Notes: generated from the sequence alone by a model not told the origin. A stretch of DNA of 64,000 nucleotides from Amycolatopsis mediterranei (GCF_026017845.1 NZ_CP100416.1:3442948-3506947); one strand, 5' to 3'. Numbered from the stretch's first letter, positions 7,470 to 16,710 are shown. Program-made: numbers and translations.

Positions 7470-8858
7470 TTGTCCAGAACACCCCAGCGCGGGGTGAGAC
7501 GGCTCTTCGCCGTGCTCGCCGCCGTGCTCACCACCGGCGCCCTCACCGTGCCGGCCGCCCACGCCGACGGCGGGCCGTCGCTGATCATCACCGCCTCGGT
7601 CGACGCCGGGCCGCACCTGATCGCCAAGCCGTTCCCGATCACGCTGACGCTCACCAACACGACCGACCAGCTGCTGACGAAGGTCACGCTGTGGGACGAG
7701 CACCTCTCCGGCTCCTGGATGTCGATCCAGGACTGGGCGAACCTCGGCGGCAGCCCGCAAGCCGGCGTGACGCTCGACCCGGGCGCCACCCGGTCGTTCA
7801 CGATCACCGCCACCGTCTGGACCTGGAACGGCCAGCCGCACGATCGGTTCCACGGGCCCGGCGTCGACGGCGCCGACCTGGCCGTCCCGATCGTCGACCC
7901 GACGACGACCCGGGGGCCGGCGTCCGGTGTCCTCTACGGCGACCGCAACGAAAACGGCGCCTTCGACGCGGGCGAGGGCCTGCCCGGTGCCGTCGCCCGC
8001 CTGTACGGCGCAGGCTCCGGCAACCCGATCGAGGTCACCACGGACGCCGACGGGCGGTTCACCATCACCGACCTGCCGGCCCGGCGCTACTCGATCTCCA
8101 CCCGGACCCTGCCGGACGGCTGGATCTACGAGTCCGCCGCCGAGCAGTACGTCGACGTCGACGGCAGCGATCCCGGACCGGTGGTGCAGCTGGGCGCGGT
8201 CCGGCCGTTCTCCGAAAAGCTGCACGTGACCGGCTCGTTCGACCGCGGCTCCTACCAGGTGGGCGACACCGTCCAGGTCACCTTCACGCTGACCAACGTC
8301 AGCGGCGGTGACCTGCACGGGATCACCTCGGGGTGCGACCGCTTCGGCGGCCCCGACCACCTGCTCGGGTGGCCGGCCTGGGCCGTCGCCGCCCCGGGCG
8401 CGATCGACCTGGCCGCGGGCGAGACGCGGACGTTCACCGAGACCGGCACCGTGCCCTCGGCCGCCCCGAGCTACGGCGGCTTCTACGCGGCCTGCGACTT
8501 CGGGATCGACCCCGGCCCGCTGACCGGGCGGCCCGAGCTCGACGTCTTCGGCCACGTGCCGGGCCCGCCCGGCCCCACCGGCGGCGTGATCTACCACGAC
8601 GACAACAGCAACTACACGGCCGACGCGGGCGAGGCGATCGCCGGCTCGCCGGTCGAGCTGGTCGACCTCGTCGACGGCTCGGTCACCGCGACCGCCGTGT
8701 CGGACGCGGAGGGGCACGTGGCGTTCGGGACCGTCCCGGCCGGCCCGTACAGCGTGCGCGTCGACGGCTGGCACCCGGCCGACGCGGACAGCGGGGCCCT
8801 CTTCGTCGGCAGCTGCGGGACCTGCGGGGAGGACTGGGCCCTGCGGTACCAGCGCTGA
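7470..8858 (+). CDS. Secreted protein with two SdrD B-like/Cna-type domains
   Basis: A 462-residue exported protein starting at TTG 7470, with an AGGGGGAT site ten bases upstream. A Sec signal peptide covers about residues 1-32 (cleavage near AHADGG). Two repeats follow, each with a DUF11-like region and an SdrD B/prealbumin-like domain: GVLYGDRNENGAFDAGEG near residue 153 and GVIYHDDNSNYTADAGEA near residue 372. Asp/Asn-rich loops suggest calcium-stabilised beta sandwiches. There is no LPXTG sorting signal or membrane anchor, so it is probably released or loosely wall-associated. The C-terminus holds paired cysteines (GSCGTCGEDW). Function beyond a surface or matrix role cannot be stated. 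It is monocistronic, with a strong terminator after the stop. Confidence 0.78.
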   Translation: MSRTPQRGVRRLFAVLAAVLTTGALTVPAAHADGGPSLIITASVDAGPHLIAKPFPITLTLTNTTDQLLTKVTLWDEHLSGSWMSIQDWANLGGSPQAGVTLDPGATRSFTITATVWTWNGQPHDRFHGPGVDGADLAVPIVDPTTTRGPASGVLYGDRNENGAFDAGEGLPGAVARLYGAGSGNPIEVTTDADGRFTITDLPARRYSISTRTLPDGWIYESAAEQYVDVDGSDPGPVVQLGAVRPFSEKLHVTGSFDRGSYQVGDTVQVTFTLTNVSGGDLHGITSGCDRFGGPDHLLGWPAWAVAAPGAIDLAAGETRTFTETGTVPSAAPSYGGFYAACDFGIDPGPLTGRPELDVFGHVPGPPGPTGGVIYHDDNSNYTADAGEAIAGSPVELVDLVDGSVTATAVSDAEGHVAFGTVPAGPYSVRVDGWHPADADSGALFVGSCGTCGEDWALRYQR

Positions 8859-8864
8859 GGCAGG

Positions 8865-8895
8865 CCCGTGGCCCGGCCGCGCGCCGGGCCACGGG
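8865..8895 (+). terminator. Strong GC hairpin terminator
   Basis: CCCGTGGCCCGG and CCGGGCCACGGG form a perfect 12-bp stem around a 7-base loop, six bases after the stop of the secreted SdrD-B-like protein gene. Confidence 0.7.
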
Positions 8896-8899
8896 TCGT

Positions 8900-8967
8900 C
8901 CACAGTGGAGCGGACCGGCCGGCGAACCCACAGCTGAGCGGACCGGACGCACCGGCTGGTCCGCTCC
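8900..8967. repeat. Direct and inverted repeats upstream of glgA
   Basis: CCACAG-NN-GAGCGGACCGG occurs twice as a direct repeat 29 bp apart (from about 8901 and 8930), and GGTCCGCTCC (8958-8967) is an inverted copy of GGAGCGGACC (8907-8916). They fall 110-175 bp before glgA. Whether they are an operator or a dispersed repeat is unknown. Confidence 0.45.
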
Positions 8968-9062
8968 GCGGCGGTGGACGGCGCCCGGGATCACCCGGGC
9001 AGTGACGGAAAACTCGCGGAATTCCCCGGTCCGCCAGACTGCGCCACGGGCCCGTCAGGCCC

Positions 9063-9068
9063 TAGGGT
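9063..9068 (+). promoter_or_regulatory. -10 element of a probable leaderless glgA transcript
   Basis: TAGGGT ends seven bases before the ATG at 9076, and no Shine-Dalgarno sequence lies between. This is the usual spacing of actinobacterial leaderless genes. Confidence 0.45.
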
Positions 9069-9075
9069 TCGCATC

Positions 9076-10230
9076 ATGAAGGTCGGCCTGCTCACCCGCG
9101 AATACCCGCCGGAGGTCTACGGCGGGGCCGGGGTCCACGTGGAGTTCCTCGCCCGGGAGTTGCGACCGCTGGTCGACCTCGACGTGCACTGCTGGGGCGC
9201 GGACCGGCCCGACGCCACCGGGCACACCGATCCGCACGGCTACCGGCAGCCGGCCTTCACGACCATGGACATCGCCGTGTCGATGGCGAACGCGCTCGAA
9301 GGTCACGACCTCGCGCACAGCCACACGTGGTACGCGAACCTCGCCGGGCACCTGGCCAAGATGACGCACGGCATCCCGCACGTCGTCACCGCGCACTCGC
9401 TGGAGCCGCTGCGGCCCTGGAAGGCCGAACAGCTCGGCGGCGGCTACCGCGTCTCGTCGTGGATCGAACGCGAGGCCTACGAAGCCGCGGACGCGATCGT
9501 CGCCGTCAGCGGCGGCATGCGCCGGGACGTCCTCGCCGCCTACCCCGTGGTGCCGCCCGAGCGCGTGCACGTGATCCACAACGGCATCGACACCACGCTC
9601 TACCGCCCCGACCCGGGCACCGGCGCGCTGGCCAAGCACGGGATCGACCCGGACCGGCCGTACGTCCTGTTCGTCGGCCGGATCACCCGGCAGAAGGGTG
9701 TCCCGCATCTGGTCCGGGCCGGCGCTTCGCTGGACCCGGGCGTCCAGCTCGTGCTGTGCGCGGGCGGCGCCGACACCCCCGAACTCGACGCCGAGTTCCG
9801 CGGGCTGGTCGCCGAGCTGGAGAAGACCCGCACCGGCGTCCGGTGGATCCCGGAGATGCTGCCGCGCGACGAGGTCGTGCAGCTGCTCACCCACGCCGCG
9901 GTGTTCGCCTGCCCCTCGGTCTACGAGCCGCTCGGCATCGTGAACCTCGAGGCGATGGCGTGCGGCACCCCGGTGGTGGCCAGCGACGTCGGCGGCATTC
10001 CGGAGGTCGTCGACGACGGGCGTACCGGGCTGCTGGTGCACTACGACGAACAGGACGCGCGAGCGTTCGAGGCGGGCCTGGCCGCCGCGCTGAACGAAGT
10101 GGTCGGCTCCCCGGACCAGGCCGCCGCGATGGGTACCGCCGGCCGCGAGCGCGCGGTCGGCGAGTTCGGCTGGAAGGCGATCGCCGAGCGGACGGTCGCC
10201 CTCTACGAAGCGTGCGGGAGGTCGTTGTGA
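9076..10230 (+). CDS. glgA: GT4 glycogen synthase / maltose-1-phosphate synthase
   Basis: A 384-residue GT4 enzyme matching actinobacterial GlgA (also called GlgM), about 387 residues in mycobacteria. The N-terminal [22 protein letters not shown] is the ADP-glucose synthase signature. [16 protein letters not shown] opens the donor domain, and [18 protein letters not shown] carries the E-x7-E donor-binding motif. In mycobacteria this family transfers glucose from ADP-glucose to glucose-1-phosphate, giving maltose-1-phosphate, and also extends glucan chains. It overlaps glgC by four bases (GTGA), so the two are translationally coupled. Confidence 0.93.
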   Translation: MKVGLLTREYPPEVYGGAGVHVEFLARELRPLVDLDVHCWGADRPDATGHTDPHGYRQPAFTTMDIAVSMANALEGHDLAHSHTWYANLAGHLAKMTHGIPHVVTAHSLEPLRPWKAEQLGGGYRVSSWIEREAYEAADAIVAVSGGMRRDVLAAYPVVPPERVHVIHNGIDTTLYRPDPGTGALAKHGIDPDRPYVLFVGRITRQKGVPHLVRAGASLDPGVQLVLCAGGADTPELDAEFRGLVAELEKTRTGVRWIPEMLPRDEVVQLLTHAAVFACPSVYEPLGIVNLEAMACGTPVVASDVGGIPEVVDDGRTGLLVHYDEQDARAFEAGLAAALNEVVGSPDQAAAMGTAGRERAVGEFGWKAIAERTVALYEACGRSL

Positions 10231-11444
10231 CAACTGGAGCCGATGTGCTGGGCATCGTCCTCGCGGGCGGCGAGGGCAAACGCCTGATGCCGCTCACGGC
10301 CGACCGCGCGAAACCCGCCGTGCCGTTCGGCGGGGTGCACCGGCTGGTCGACTTCGTGCTGTCGAACCTGGTGCACGGCGGGTTCCGGCGGCTGTGCGTG
10401 TTGACGCAGTACAAGTCGCATTCGCTCGACCGGCACATCTCGACGACGTGGCGCCTGTCGGCGCTGACCGGCGAGTACGTCACGCCGGTGCCGGCGCAGC
10501 AGCGGCTGGGCCCGCGCTGGTACCAGGGCAGCGCCGACGCCATCCACCAGAGCCTCAACCTGGTCTACGACGAGGACCCCGACTACATCGCGGTGTTCGG
10601 CGCGGACAACATCTACCGGATGGACCCCCGGCAGATGCTGGACGCCCACATCGCGTCCGGGGCGGGCGTCACGGTGGCCGGGATCCGCGTCCCGCGGGCG
10701 GAGGCGAGTTCGTTCGGCGTCATCCGGACCACCGACGGGCTGATGATCGACGCGTTCATGGAGAAGCCGGCCGACCCGCCGGGCCTGCCGGACTCCCCCG
10801 AGGAGTCGTTCGTGTCGATGGGCAACTACATCTTCACGACGAAGGTGATGCTGGAGGCCCTGCACTCCGACGCCGAAAACGCCGCGTCGCACCACGACAT
10901 GGGCCGCGACATCATCCCGGCGCTGGTCAAATCGGGGGAAGCCGCCGTCTACGACTTCAACACCAATGTCGTGCCCGGCGAAACCGAACGCGACCACGGT
11001 TACTGGCGTGACGTCGGCACCATCGACAGCTACTACGACGCGCACACCGATCTGATTTCGACGCACCCGATCTTCAACCTCTACAACCGGCGGTGGCCGA
11101 TCCTCGCCCACCCCGCCCAGCGCGCGGCGGCGAAGTTCGTCGAGGGCGGTTCGGCGAACCAGTCGATCGTCAGCAACGGCTGCATCATCTCCGGCGCCCA
11201 GGTGGTCGACTCGGTGCTCTCCCCCGACGTCCTCGTCGAGCAGGGCGCGGTGGTGCAGGGCTCGGTGCTGCTCGACGGTGCCCGCGTCGGCCGCGGCGCG
11301 GTGGTGCGGCGGGCGATCCTGGACAAGAACGTCGTGGTCCCGCCCGGGGCGCACATCGGTGTCGACCTGGCCCGCGACCGCGGCCACTACCACGTCAGCG
11401 AGGGCGGCATCGTCGTGCTGGGCAAGGGAGAACGCGCGATCTGA
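10227..11444 (+). CDS. glgC: Glucose-1-phosphate adenylyltransferase
   Basis: A 405-residue ADP-glucose pyrophosphorylase that makes the donor for GlgA. The N-terminal nucleotidyltransferase signature [15 protein letters not shown] is followed by [22 protein letters not shown], the FGADNIY catalytic Asp region and a substrate-binding FMEKP segment. The C-terminal third is a left-handed beta helix (hexapeptide pattern near [18 protein letters not shown]). GTG at 10227 overlaps the glgA stop by four bases. Length and motif order are those of a full enzyme. The neighbouring small minus-strand gene converges on it six bases after the stop. Confidence 0.95.
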   Translation: MTTGADVLGIVLAGGEGKRLMPLTADRAKPAVPFGGVHRLVDFVLSNLVHGGFRRLCVLTQYKSHSLDRHISTTWRLSALTGEYVTPVPAQQRLGPRWYQGSADAIHQSLNLVYDEDPDYIAVFGADNIYRMDPRQMLDAHIASGAGVTVAGIRVPRAEASSFGVIRTTDGLMIDAFMEKPADPPGLPDSPEESFVSMGNYIFTTKVMLEALHSDAENAASHHDMGRDIIPALVKSGEAAVYDFNTNVVPGETERDHGYWRDVGTIDSYYDAHTDLISTHPIFNLYNRRWPILAHPAQRAAAKFVEGGSANQSIVSNGCIISGAQVVDSVLSPDVLVEQGAVVQGSVLLDGARVGRGAVVRRAILDKNVVVPPGAHIGVDLARDRGHYHVSEGGIVVLGKGERAI

Positions 11445-11450
11445 GCCGCC

Positions 11451-11582
11451 TCAGCTGCGGGTGGCCGCCGAGATCCGCTCGACGACCTGCCGGGGGTCGA
11501 TCCCCCAGCGCTCGGCCAGCTCGGAGATCGACGCTCCCGCCGCGTACTCGGCAGCGATCATGCTGTTGACGACGCCGGTCAC
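11451..11582 (-). CDS. Small helix-turn-helix-like protein (43 aa)
   Basis: A short ORF opening at GTG 11582 with a GAGGAG ribosome site seven bases upstream. The product contains AAEYAAGASISELAERWGID and then PRQVVERI, a pattern resembling the HTH of recombinases and Lsr2-like or sigma region 4 proteins. At 43 residues it is a bare DNA-binding-like module. The ribosome site and codon bias support a real gene; its function is unknown. It converges on glgC. Confidence 0.6.
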   Translation of the reverse strand: MTGVVNSMIAAEYAAGASISELAERWGIDPRQVVERISAATRS

Positions 11583-12010
11583 GGTTCACTCCTCGGCCCC
11601 GGGTGTTCGGGCACCCGGGATGCTACATGTTCGTCGCGGACGTCGAACAACCTGCTGCACGTCGGCGGTCCGCTCGCCGCTGCCCGGCCCGGTCACCGCC
11701 CGGATTCGTCCGGTTCCCGCGGTGGATTCGGCGTTTTCGCCTGCGCGCGCGTCGCGCTGAACACGGCGTCGAAGATCGGCGTCGGCTCACCGTCGTCGCC
11801 CTTCGGCCGCTGGTCCCCCGGAGTGCTCTTTTCCTCTCCCACGCGCCCCAGTTTCTGCGACGGCCGCCGATTTCGCTGACGCGAGTACCAAAAATCGCCC
11901 GCCCGGGGGATCTCGTTTTCACGCTTTCCCGGCGTCGAAAAACGATTTCCCGTCGCCCATTTCCGCGGACCGGCGGGAATATCCCGGCCGGTCCGCGGAT
12001 TGCACCCGGC
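11583..12010. other. Intergenic region with inverted repeats
   Basis: The 428 bp upstream of the quinone oxidoreductase gene hold no ORF with a ribosome site. The stretch 11880-11960 is less GC-rich (runs such as CAAAAATCG and GAAAAACG) and contains an imperfect inverted repeat, CGTTTTCACGC with GCGTCGAAAAACG. A perfect 12-bp inverted repeat lies at 11963-11998. Confidence 0.5.
11963..11998. promoter_or_regulatory. 12-bp inverted repeat next to the qor start
   Basis: CCGCGGACCGGC (11963-11974) and GCCGGTCCGCGG (11987-11998) are perfect inverted copies; the 12-base loop can add a short GGGA/TCCC pairing. The hairpin ends 12 bases before the ATG at 12011, which has no Shine-Dalgarno sequence. 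It may be a repressor operator or an RNA structure controlling initiation. Confidence 0.45.
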
Positions 12011-13048
12011 ATGAAGGCAGTCGTCTACCGCCGCCACGGCGGACCCGAAGTACTGGAGCTGTCGGAGCGGGCCGTCGCGGACCCGGGACCGGGCGAAGTC
12101 CGCGTCCGGATCGTGGTGTCCGCGGTCAATCCCACGGACTGGAAGGCGCGCGGCGGCCTGCGCGCCGAACCGGGGGCGGAGGTCCCGGACACGGTGCCCA
12201 ATCAGGACGGCGCGGGCGTGGTCGACGCGGTCGGCCCGGACGTCACCGGCTTCGCACCCGGCGACCGGGTGTGGCTGCTCCTCGCCGCCGCCTACGGGCC
12301 CGCGTCCGGCACGGCGCAGGAGTACACGGTCCTGCCGGCTTCGAAGCTGGTCCGGCTGCCCGACGGCGCCGGGTTCGACGAGGGCGCCGGGCTCGCCATC
12401 CCGGCCCTGACCGCGCACCGGGCGCTCACGGTCGCCGAGGACGGCCCGTCCCGGCTCTCCTCCGGCGCGCTGGCCGGTCGCACGGTGCTCGTCAGCGGCG
12501 GGGCGGGCGCGGTCGGCAACGCGGCGATCCAGCTCGGCCGCTGGACCGGGGCGACGGTGATCGCGACGGTCAGCAGCGCGGAGAAGGCCGCACTCGCCCG
12601 GGCGGCCGGCGCTCAGCACGTGCTGCGCTACCCCGATCCGGAGCTCGGCGCGCGGATCCGCGAAGTCGCCCCCGACGGTGTCGACCTGGTGGTCGAGGTC
12701 GCGATGGGCGTCAACGCGAAGCTGCACACGGAGGTGCTGCGCCCCCGCGGCACGGTCGCCACCTACGGCGACGACCGCGGCACCGGGACGGTGAGCCTGG
12801 AATTCGGGCCGAACCTGATGCTCAACGCGCGCTACCAGTTCCTGGTGCTGTACACGGTGGGCGAGGACAAGCTCCGCGCGGCCGCCGAGGACATCACGGC
12901 GGCGCTGGCGGACGGCGCGTTGGGGCTCGGCGAGGAGCGCGGGGTGCCGATCCACCGGTTCCCGCTGGCGGAAACGGCGAAGGCGCACGCGGCCTCGGAG
13001 GACGGGATCACGGGGAAGGTGCTGATCGACGTCGGCCCGGCGGACTGA
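12011..13048 (+). CDS. NADPH:quinone reductase / zinc-free alcohol dehydrogenase family
   Basis: A 345-residue medium-chain dehydrogenase/reductase of the zeta-crystallin type. The GroES-like half (MKAVVYRRHGGPEVLELSE, then VVSAVNPTDWKARGG) is followed by the Rossmann fold with GGAGAVGNAAIQLGRW and a catalytic-site-like YGDDRG loop. Structural zinc cysteines are absent, as in quinone oxidoreductases. It probably reduces quinones or enones using NADPH in the cytoplasm. It is transcribed alone, with the upstream inverted repeat as the only visible control site, and converges on the esterase gene 20 bp downstream. Confidence 0.88.
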   Translation: MKAVVYRRHGGPEVLELSERAVADPGPGEVRVRIVVSAVNPTDWKARGGLRAEPGAEVPDTVPNQDGAGVVDAVGPDVTGFAPGDRVWLLLAAAYGPASGTAQEYTVLPASKLVRLPDGAGFDEGAGLAIPALTAHRALTVAEDGPSRLSSGALAGRTVLVSGGAGAVGNAAIQLGRWTGATVIATVSSAEKAALARAAGAQHVLRYPDPELGARIREVAPDGVDLVVEVAMGVNAKLHTEVLRPRGTVATYGDDRGTGTVSLEFGPNLMLNARYQFLVLYTVGEDKLRAAAEDITAALADGALGLGEERGVPIHRFPLAETAKAHAASEDGITGKVLIDVGPAD

Positions 13049-13067
13049 GCCGCCGGGCCGCGCGCGC

Positions 13068-14027
13068 TCAGCCGGCGGTGATGCGGAGGCCGCGCCGCAA
13101 CGCGTCCAGCTCGTCGGCGAACATGCGGCGGGAGATCTCCGCCGTCTCGACCATGCCGGAGCCGTGGAACGTCCCCGGGTAGTGCCGCAGCTCGGCCTGC
13201 ACACCGGCATGGGCGAGGCGCTGCGCGTAGGCGATTCCTTCGTCGCGCAGGGGGTCGAACTGGCACGTCGTGACGAACGCGGGCGGCAGCCCGGCCAGAT
13301 CGGCGGCGCGGGCCGGGGCGGCGTAGGGCGAGACGTCCGGGCCGCCGGGTTCCGTGCCGAGGTAGCTCGTCCAGCTGTGCACCGCGTTCGGCCGGTTCCA
13401 GATCGGCGTGTCGGTGTAGGCCCGCATCGACGGGGTGTCCAGGCGGTCGTCGAGCTCCGGGATGCCGAGGTACTGGAAGCACAGCTGCGGGCCGCCGCGG
13501 TCGCGGGCCAGCAGCGCCACGGCGGCCGAGAGGCCACCGCCGGCGCTTTCGCCGGCGACGCCGAGGCGGGCCGGGTCGATGCCGAGCTCGTCCGCCTTGG
13601 CCGCCGCCCAGGTCAGGGCCGCGTAGCAGTCCTCGACCGGCGCCGGGAACGGGTGTTCGGGGGCGAGCCGGTAACCCACCGAGACGATCACGATCCCGAG
13701 TTCGTCGACCAGGCGCAGCACGTGCGTGTCGAAGGTGTCGAGATCGCCGAGGACGAACCCGCCGCCGTGGATGTAGAGCAGGCCGGGCACCGCGGTGGTG
13801 CGGTTCGCCGGGGCGTAGACGCGCACCGGGACATCCGGGGCATCGGACGGCCCGGGCACGTCGACGTCCCGGATGTCGACGGGGTTGGCGGGTTCGTAAG
13901 CCGGCAGGACTTCGCGGAGCTGCGCCATCGAGGAGCGCGCGGCCAGCAGGGACTCGTGGTCGGTGAGGGTCACGGCGGGGAGCATGTCCAGCCAGGGCAG
14001 CAGCTCGGGATCGATCGCGTAGGTCAT
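13068..14027 (-). CDS. Alpha/beta hydrolase, hormone-sensitive-lipase family
   Basis: A 319-residue cytoplasmic esterase. HGGG (87-90) forms the oxyanion hole and GESAG (159-163) carries nucleophile Ser161. CQFDPLRDEG supplies the catalytic Asp and the His is in PGTFHGSG near the C-terminus. The YIHGGGF pattern and length place it in the HSL/GDXG group that cleaves short-chain esters. The ATG at 14027 has only a weak ribosome site; translation may be leaderless. The upstream region is the minisatellite-bearing spacer shared with the PucR gene. Confidence 0.9.
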   Translation of the reverse strand: MTYAIDPELLPWLDMLPAVTLTDHESLLAARSSMAQLREVLPAYEPANPVDIRDVDVPGPSDAPDVPVRVYAPANRTTAVPGLLYIHGGGFVLGDLDTFDTHVLRLVDELGIVIVSVGYRLAPEHPFPAPVEDCYAALTWAAAKADELGIDPARLGVAGESAGGGLSAAVALLARDRGGPQLCFQYLGIPELDDRLDTPSMRAYTDTPIWNRPNAVHSWTSYLGTEPGGPDVSPYAAPARAADLAGLPPAFVTTCQFDPLRDEGIAYAQRLAHAGVQAELRHYPGTFHGSGMVETAEISRRMFADELDALRRGLRITAG

Positions 14028-14539
14028 GGTCCGATGATCGGCCGCAGGGGGTGACCGGGGCCACCGCCACGCGGCGGCGGTTGCGACCGGAATCCTCGCC
14101 ACCCGGCGGCGGCCGGTTGCTGTGCGGCGGGGTTGCCGTGCGGTGAGGTTGCCGGGCTGGGGCATTCTGCGGAGGGCAGTGCTGGGCCGGGTCGCGCGGT
14201 CCGGCAGCGGTGTGCGCGGCCCGGGCCGGGCGGCTGCTGCGTTGCCGACCCACGCAATCCGGCGAGCGGACGTTGCCAGGCGCGCCCCGGCTGCGAGATT
14301 GCCGACTTGACCCGGACCACCCGGCTGCGGCGTTGCCGAGGCCGGCCCACGCGGGTCGGCTGCGGGGTTCCCGACCCGCGCCATCCGGCGGGCGGAGGTT
14401 GCCAGGCCGCCCCGGCCGGCGTTGGCGAGTCGACTCGCGCCATCCCGCCGCGGCGTTGCCGGGCCGACCCGCGCACCCGGCTGCGGCGTTGCCGGGCCGA
14501 TGCTCGCCATCCGGTGGCGGGCGCGCCTATCGTGGCGGG
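14028..14539. repeat. Intergenic degenerate minisatellite, unit about 33 bp
   Basis: This 512-bp divergent spacer is filled by imperfect tandem repeats, with a core close to CCGGCTGCGGCGTTGCCG followed by a CGACCCGCGCCATC-like tail. GTTGCC-like cores start near 14132, 14148, 14241, 14272, 14298, 14332, 14367, 14398, 14421, 14455 and 14488. Most steps are 31-35 bp, a few 23-26. No frame is maintained, so it is not coding. Only a short promoter segment next to the PucR gene escapes the repeats. Confidence 0.7.
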
Positions 14540-15562
14540 ATGAAAGGGCTGCTGCTGCGGCTGTCCGGGCTCGACGCCGACGCCGAGAACGCCGTACGGG
14601 TGATCGGGTTCTTCGACCGCCTGATCACCGGCCGCGCGGGTCTGGATGTCCTCGTGCGGAGTACGGCGGACCTGGCCGGCTGCCCGGTGGGCGTGCACGC
14701 TCCCGGCCAAGGCCTGTCGCTGCGGGCTTCGCCGGGTGCCGGCGTCGTCATCCCGGGCGCGGCGCCCGCGGGGGCGGCCACGCGGACGCTCGAAGGCGGC
14801 GTGGTCGTGTGGGTGGCCCGGGCGGGCGCGGCCGTCCCGCTCGACGACATGCTGCTCGAACGGTTCGCGATCGCCGCCGCGATCCTGCTGGAGCACTCCG
14901 GCGTGCCGCGGCCCGAGCTCGGGGATCCCGCTTTGGTCGAGCTGGTGCTGTCCGAGGACACCGGCACGGCCGAGCGGTCACGGGCCCTGCACCTGCTCGG
15001 CTTCGGCCCGGCGGCCCGGTTGCGGGTGCTCGCGGGGACGGGCGTCGACGCGCTCGCCGGCCGTTCGGCGCGGCTGGGCGGGGTGCGGGCGGTCCTGCTG
15101 CCGGGTGAGGTGGCCTCGCTGCCGGCCGGGGCCCGCGCGGGCATCGGCCCGGAGGGACCGGCGATCGAGGTGGCCCGTTCCTGGGCGGCGGCCCGGACGG
15201 CCCTGCGCTTCACCTCGGCGGCGGAGCCGGTGGTGTGGTGGGAGCGGCTGGGCGGCCTGGCCGCGCTCGCGGGCAAACTGGCGCCGGCGGAACTCACGGA
15301 GCTGGCCGACGTCCGGGCGCTCGACCGCCTGGCGTCCGAACCTCACGGCGCGGACACGTTGGCGGCCCTGGACGCGCTGTGCGCAACGGGCTCGGCCCGC
15401 AAAGCAGCCGCGGCCCTGCACCGCCACCACAGCACGATGCCGGCCCGGCTGGCCCGCGCGGAGTCGGTGCTGGGCTTCGAGATCGACTCGCCGGCCGGCC
15501 GTTTCCGCCTCCACCTGGCCCTGGTGCTGCGGCGGCTGCGCGACAACGCCGACCCCGGCTGA
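14540..15562 (+). CDS. PucR family transcriptional regulator
   Basis: A 340-residue regulator whose C-terminal 60 residues form the PucR-type HTH (LDALCATGSARKAAAALHRH, then a segment ending GFEIDSPAGRFRLHLALVLRRL). The N-terminal half is a GAF-like sensing region without recognisable ligand residues. The ATG at 14540 has no Shine-Dalgarno sequence, but TATCGT (14528-14533) ends six bases before it, indicating a leaderless transcript. The target is unknown; the divergent HSL-type esterase is a candidate. It converges on the epimerase gene. Confidence 0.82.
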   Translation: MKGLLLRLSGLDADAENAVRVIGFFDRLITGRAGLDVLVRSTADLAGCPVGVHAPGQGLSLRASPGAGVVIPGAAPAGAATRTLEGGVVVWVARAGAAVPLDDMLLERFAIAAAILLEHSGVPRPELGDPALVELVLSEDTGTAERSRALHLLGFGPAARLRVLAGTGVDALAGRSARLGGVRAVLLPGEVASLPAGARAGIGPEGPAIEVARSWAAARTALRFTSAAEPVVWWERLGGLAALAGKLAPAELTELADVRALDRLASEPHGADTLAALDALCATGSARKAAAALHRHHSTMPARLARAESVLGFEIDSPAGRFRLHLALVLRRLRDNADPG

Positions 15563-15646
15563 CCGTCCGGAGTGGACCCGGGTGGTCTCCCCCGTGCAGT
15601 CATGACCCGGCCTTGTCAGACTGCTGCGGCCTGTTCGCCGCCCCGC

Positions 15647-15730
15647 AGAGCACGCCAGCCGACCGCCCAGGCACGCGAGCCGACCCTCCAGGCACGTGAA
15701 CCGACCACCCGCGCGCGAACCAAAGCATGC
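15647..15730. repeat. Four degenerate 21-bp tandem repeats
   Basis: Units resembling CAGGCACGCGAGCCGACC recur with 21-bp periodicity; two are well preserved and the flanking ones diverged. They belong to the same family as the array at 27258-27406. They lie between the convergent PucR and epimerase genes and encode nothing. Confidence 0.7.
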
Positions 15731-15735
15731 CGGGC

Positions 15736-16710
15736 TCAGCCGACCGCCTTCACCGGCTCCCCTGACCGTGACCGCCGCACCAAGTCCTCGGCCGCGGCCG
15801 GCCATTCCGGGTACCCGAACTGGAACCCCGCCTCGCGCAACCTCCCCGGGATCACGCGGCGGCTCTTCAACAGCAGCTCCGTGTCGCTGCGCAGCACGAA
15901 CGCCCCGATCTCCGCCATCCACCTCGTCGTCGGAAGACCCACCCGCACTCCCGCCGCCCTTCGCAGAACCCGCAGGAAGTCGGCGTACGGCAATGGCTCC
16001 GGCGCCGCCAGATTCACCGGCCCACTCAGCTCGTCCCGCTCGATGAGGAAACCGATCGCCCGGATCAGGTCCTCCTCGTGGATCCACGACATGTACTGGC
16101 CGCCGCCCGCCACCGGGCCGCCCAGGCCCAGGCGTGTCAGACGCAGGAGCATCGCCAGCGCTCCGCCGGGTTCCGGGCTCATCACCATGGCCGCGCGCAG
16201 CGCCACCTTGCGCGTGTCCGGGGTGGCCGCCAGGCGCTGCTCGCGCTCCCATGCCTTGGCGATGTCGACGCTGGAGGACCAGTAAGCCGGCACGTCCGGC
16301 TCGTCGCCGCCGAGGATTCCCGTGGTTTCGTCGTTCGGCGCGTCGAACCTGTGCGCGTAGATCGTCGCCGTGCTCATCTGCAGCCACACCTTCGGCGGGC
16401 GGGCCGCGCGGGCGATCGCGCCGCCGACCACCCTCGCCGAGTCGACGCGGGAGTTCAGCATCTCGCGCAGGTTCGCCGGGGTGTAGCGGCAGTTCACCGA
16501 CCGGCCGGCCAGGTTGAGCACGACGTCGCTGCCGTCGATCTCCGCCGTCCACGGGCCCGGGCCGCGGCCGTCCCAGTGGACGTGGCGCACCCCCGGCTCC
16601 GGGCGTACCTCCCCCCTGGTCAGCACCACGACCTCGTGCCCCTGCCCGATCAGCGCGCGGCCCAGCACCCGCCCCAAGTGCCCGGTGCCGCCCGGAATCA
16701 CAATCTTCAT
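15736..16710 (-). CDS. TIGR01777 family NAD-dependent epimerase
   Basis: A 324-residue extended SDR-like protein. The N-terminal MKIVIPGGTGHLGRVLGRAL is the dinucleotide-binding motif. GSDVVLNLAGRSVNCRY and the C-terminal segment ending RRVIPGRLREAGFQFGYPEW match the TIGR01777 (YfcH/SulA-like) family. The reaction is not established for the family. AAGGGGG lies six bases before the ATG. A promoter with an overlapping palindrome (16741-16769) indicates regulated expression. Confidence 0.88.
   Translation of the reverse strand: MKIVIPGGTGHLGRVLGRALIGQGHEVVVLTRGEVRPEPGVRHVHWDGRGPGPWTAEIDGSDVVLNLAGRSVNCRYTPANLREMLNSRVDSARVVGGAIARAARPPKVWLQMSTATIYAHRFDAPNDETTGILGGDEPDVPAYWSSSVDIAKAWEREQRLAATPDTRKVALRAAMVMSPEPGGALAMLLRLTRLGLGGPVAGGGQYMSWIHEEDLIRAIGFLIERDELSGPVNLAAPEPLPYADFLRVLRRAAGVRVGLPTTRWMAEIGAFVLRSDTELLLKSRRVIPGRLREAGFQFGYPEWPAAAEDLVRRSRSGEPVKAVG

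Noticed and set aside
11603..12010. N-terminal extension of the quinone oxidoreductase frame
   Set aside because: The family start MKAVVYRRHGGPEV is at 12011; the upstream frame is Arg-rich, unconserved and crosses the inverted repeat.
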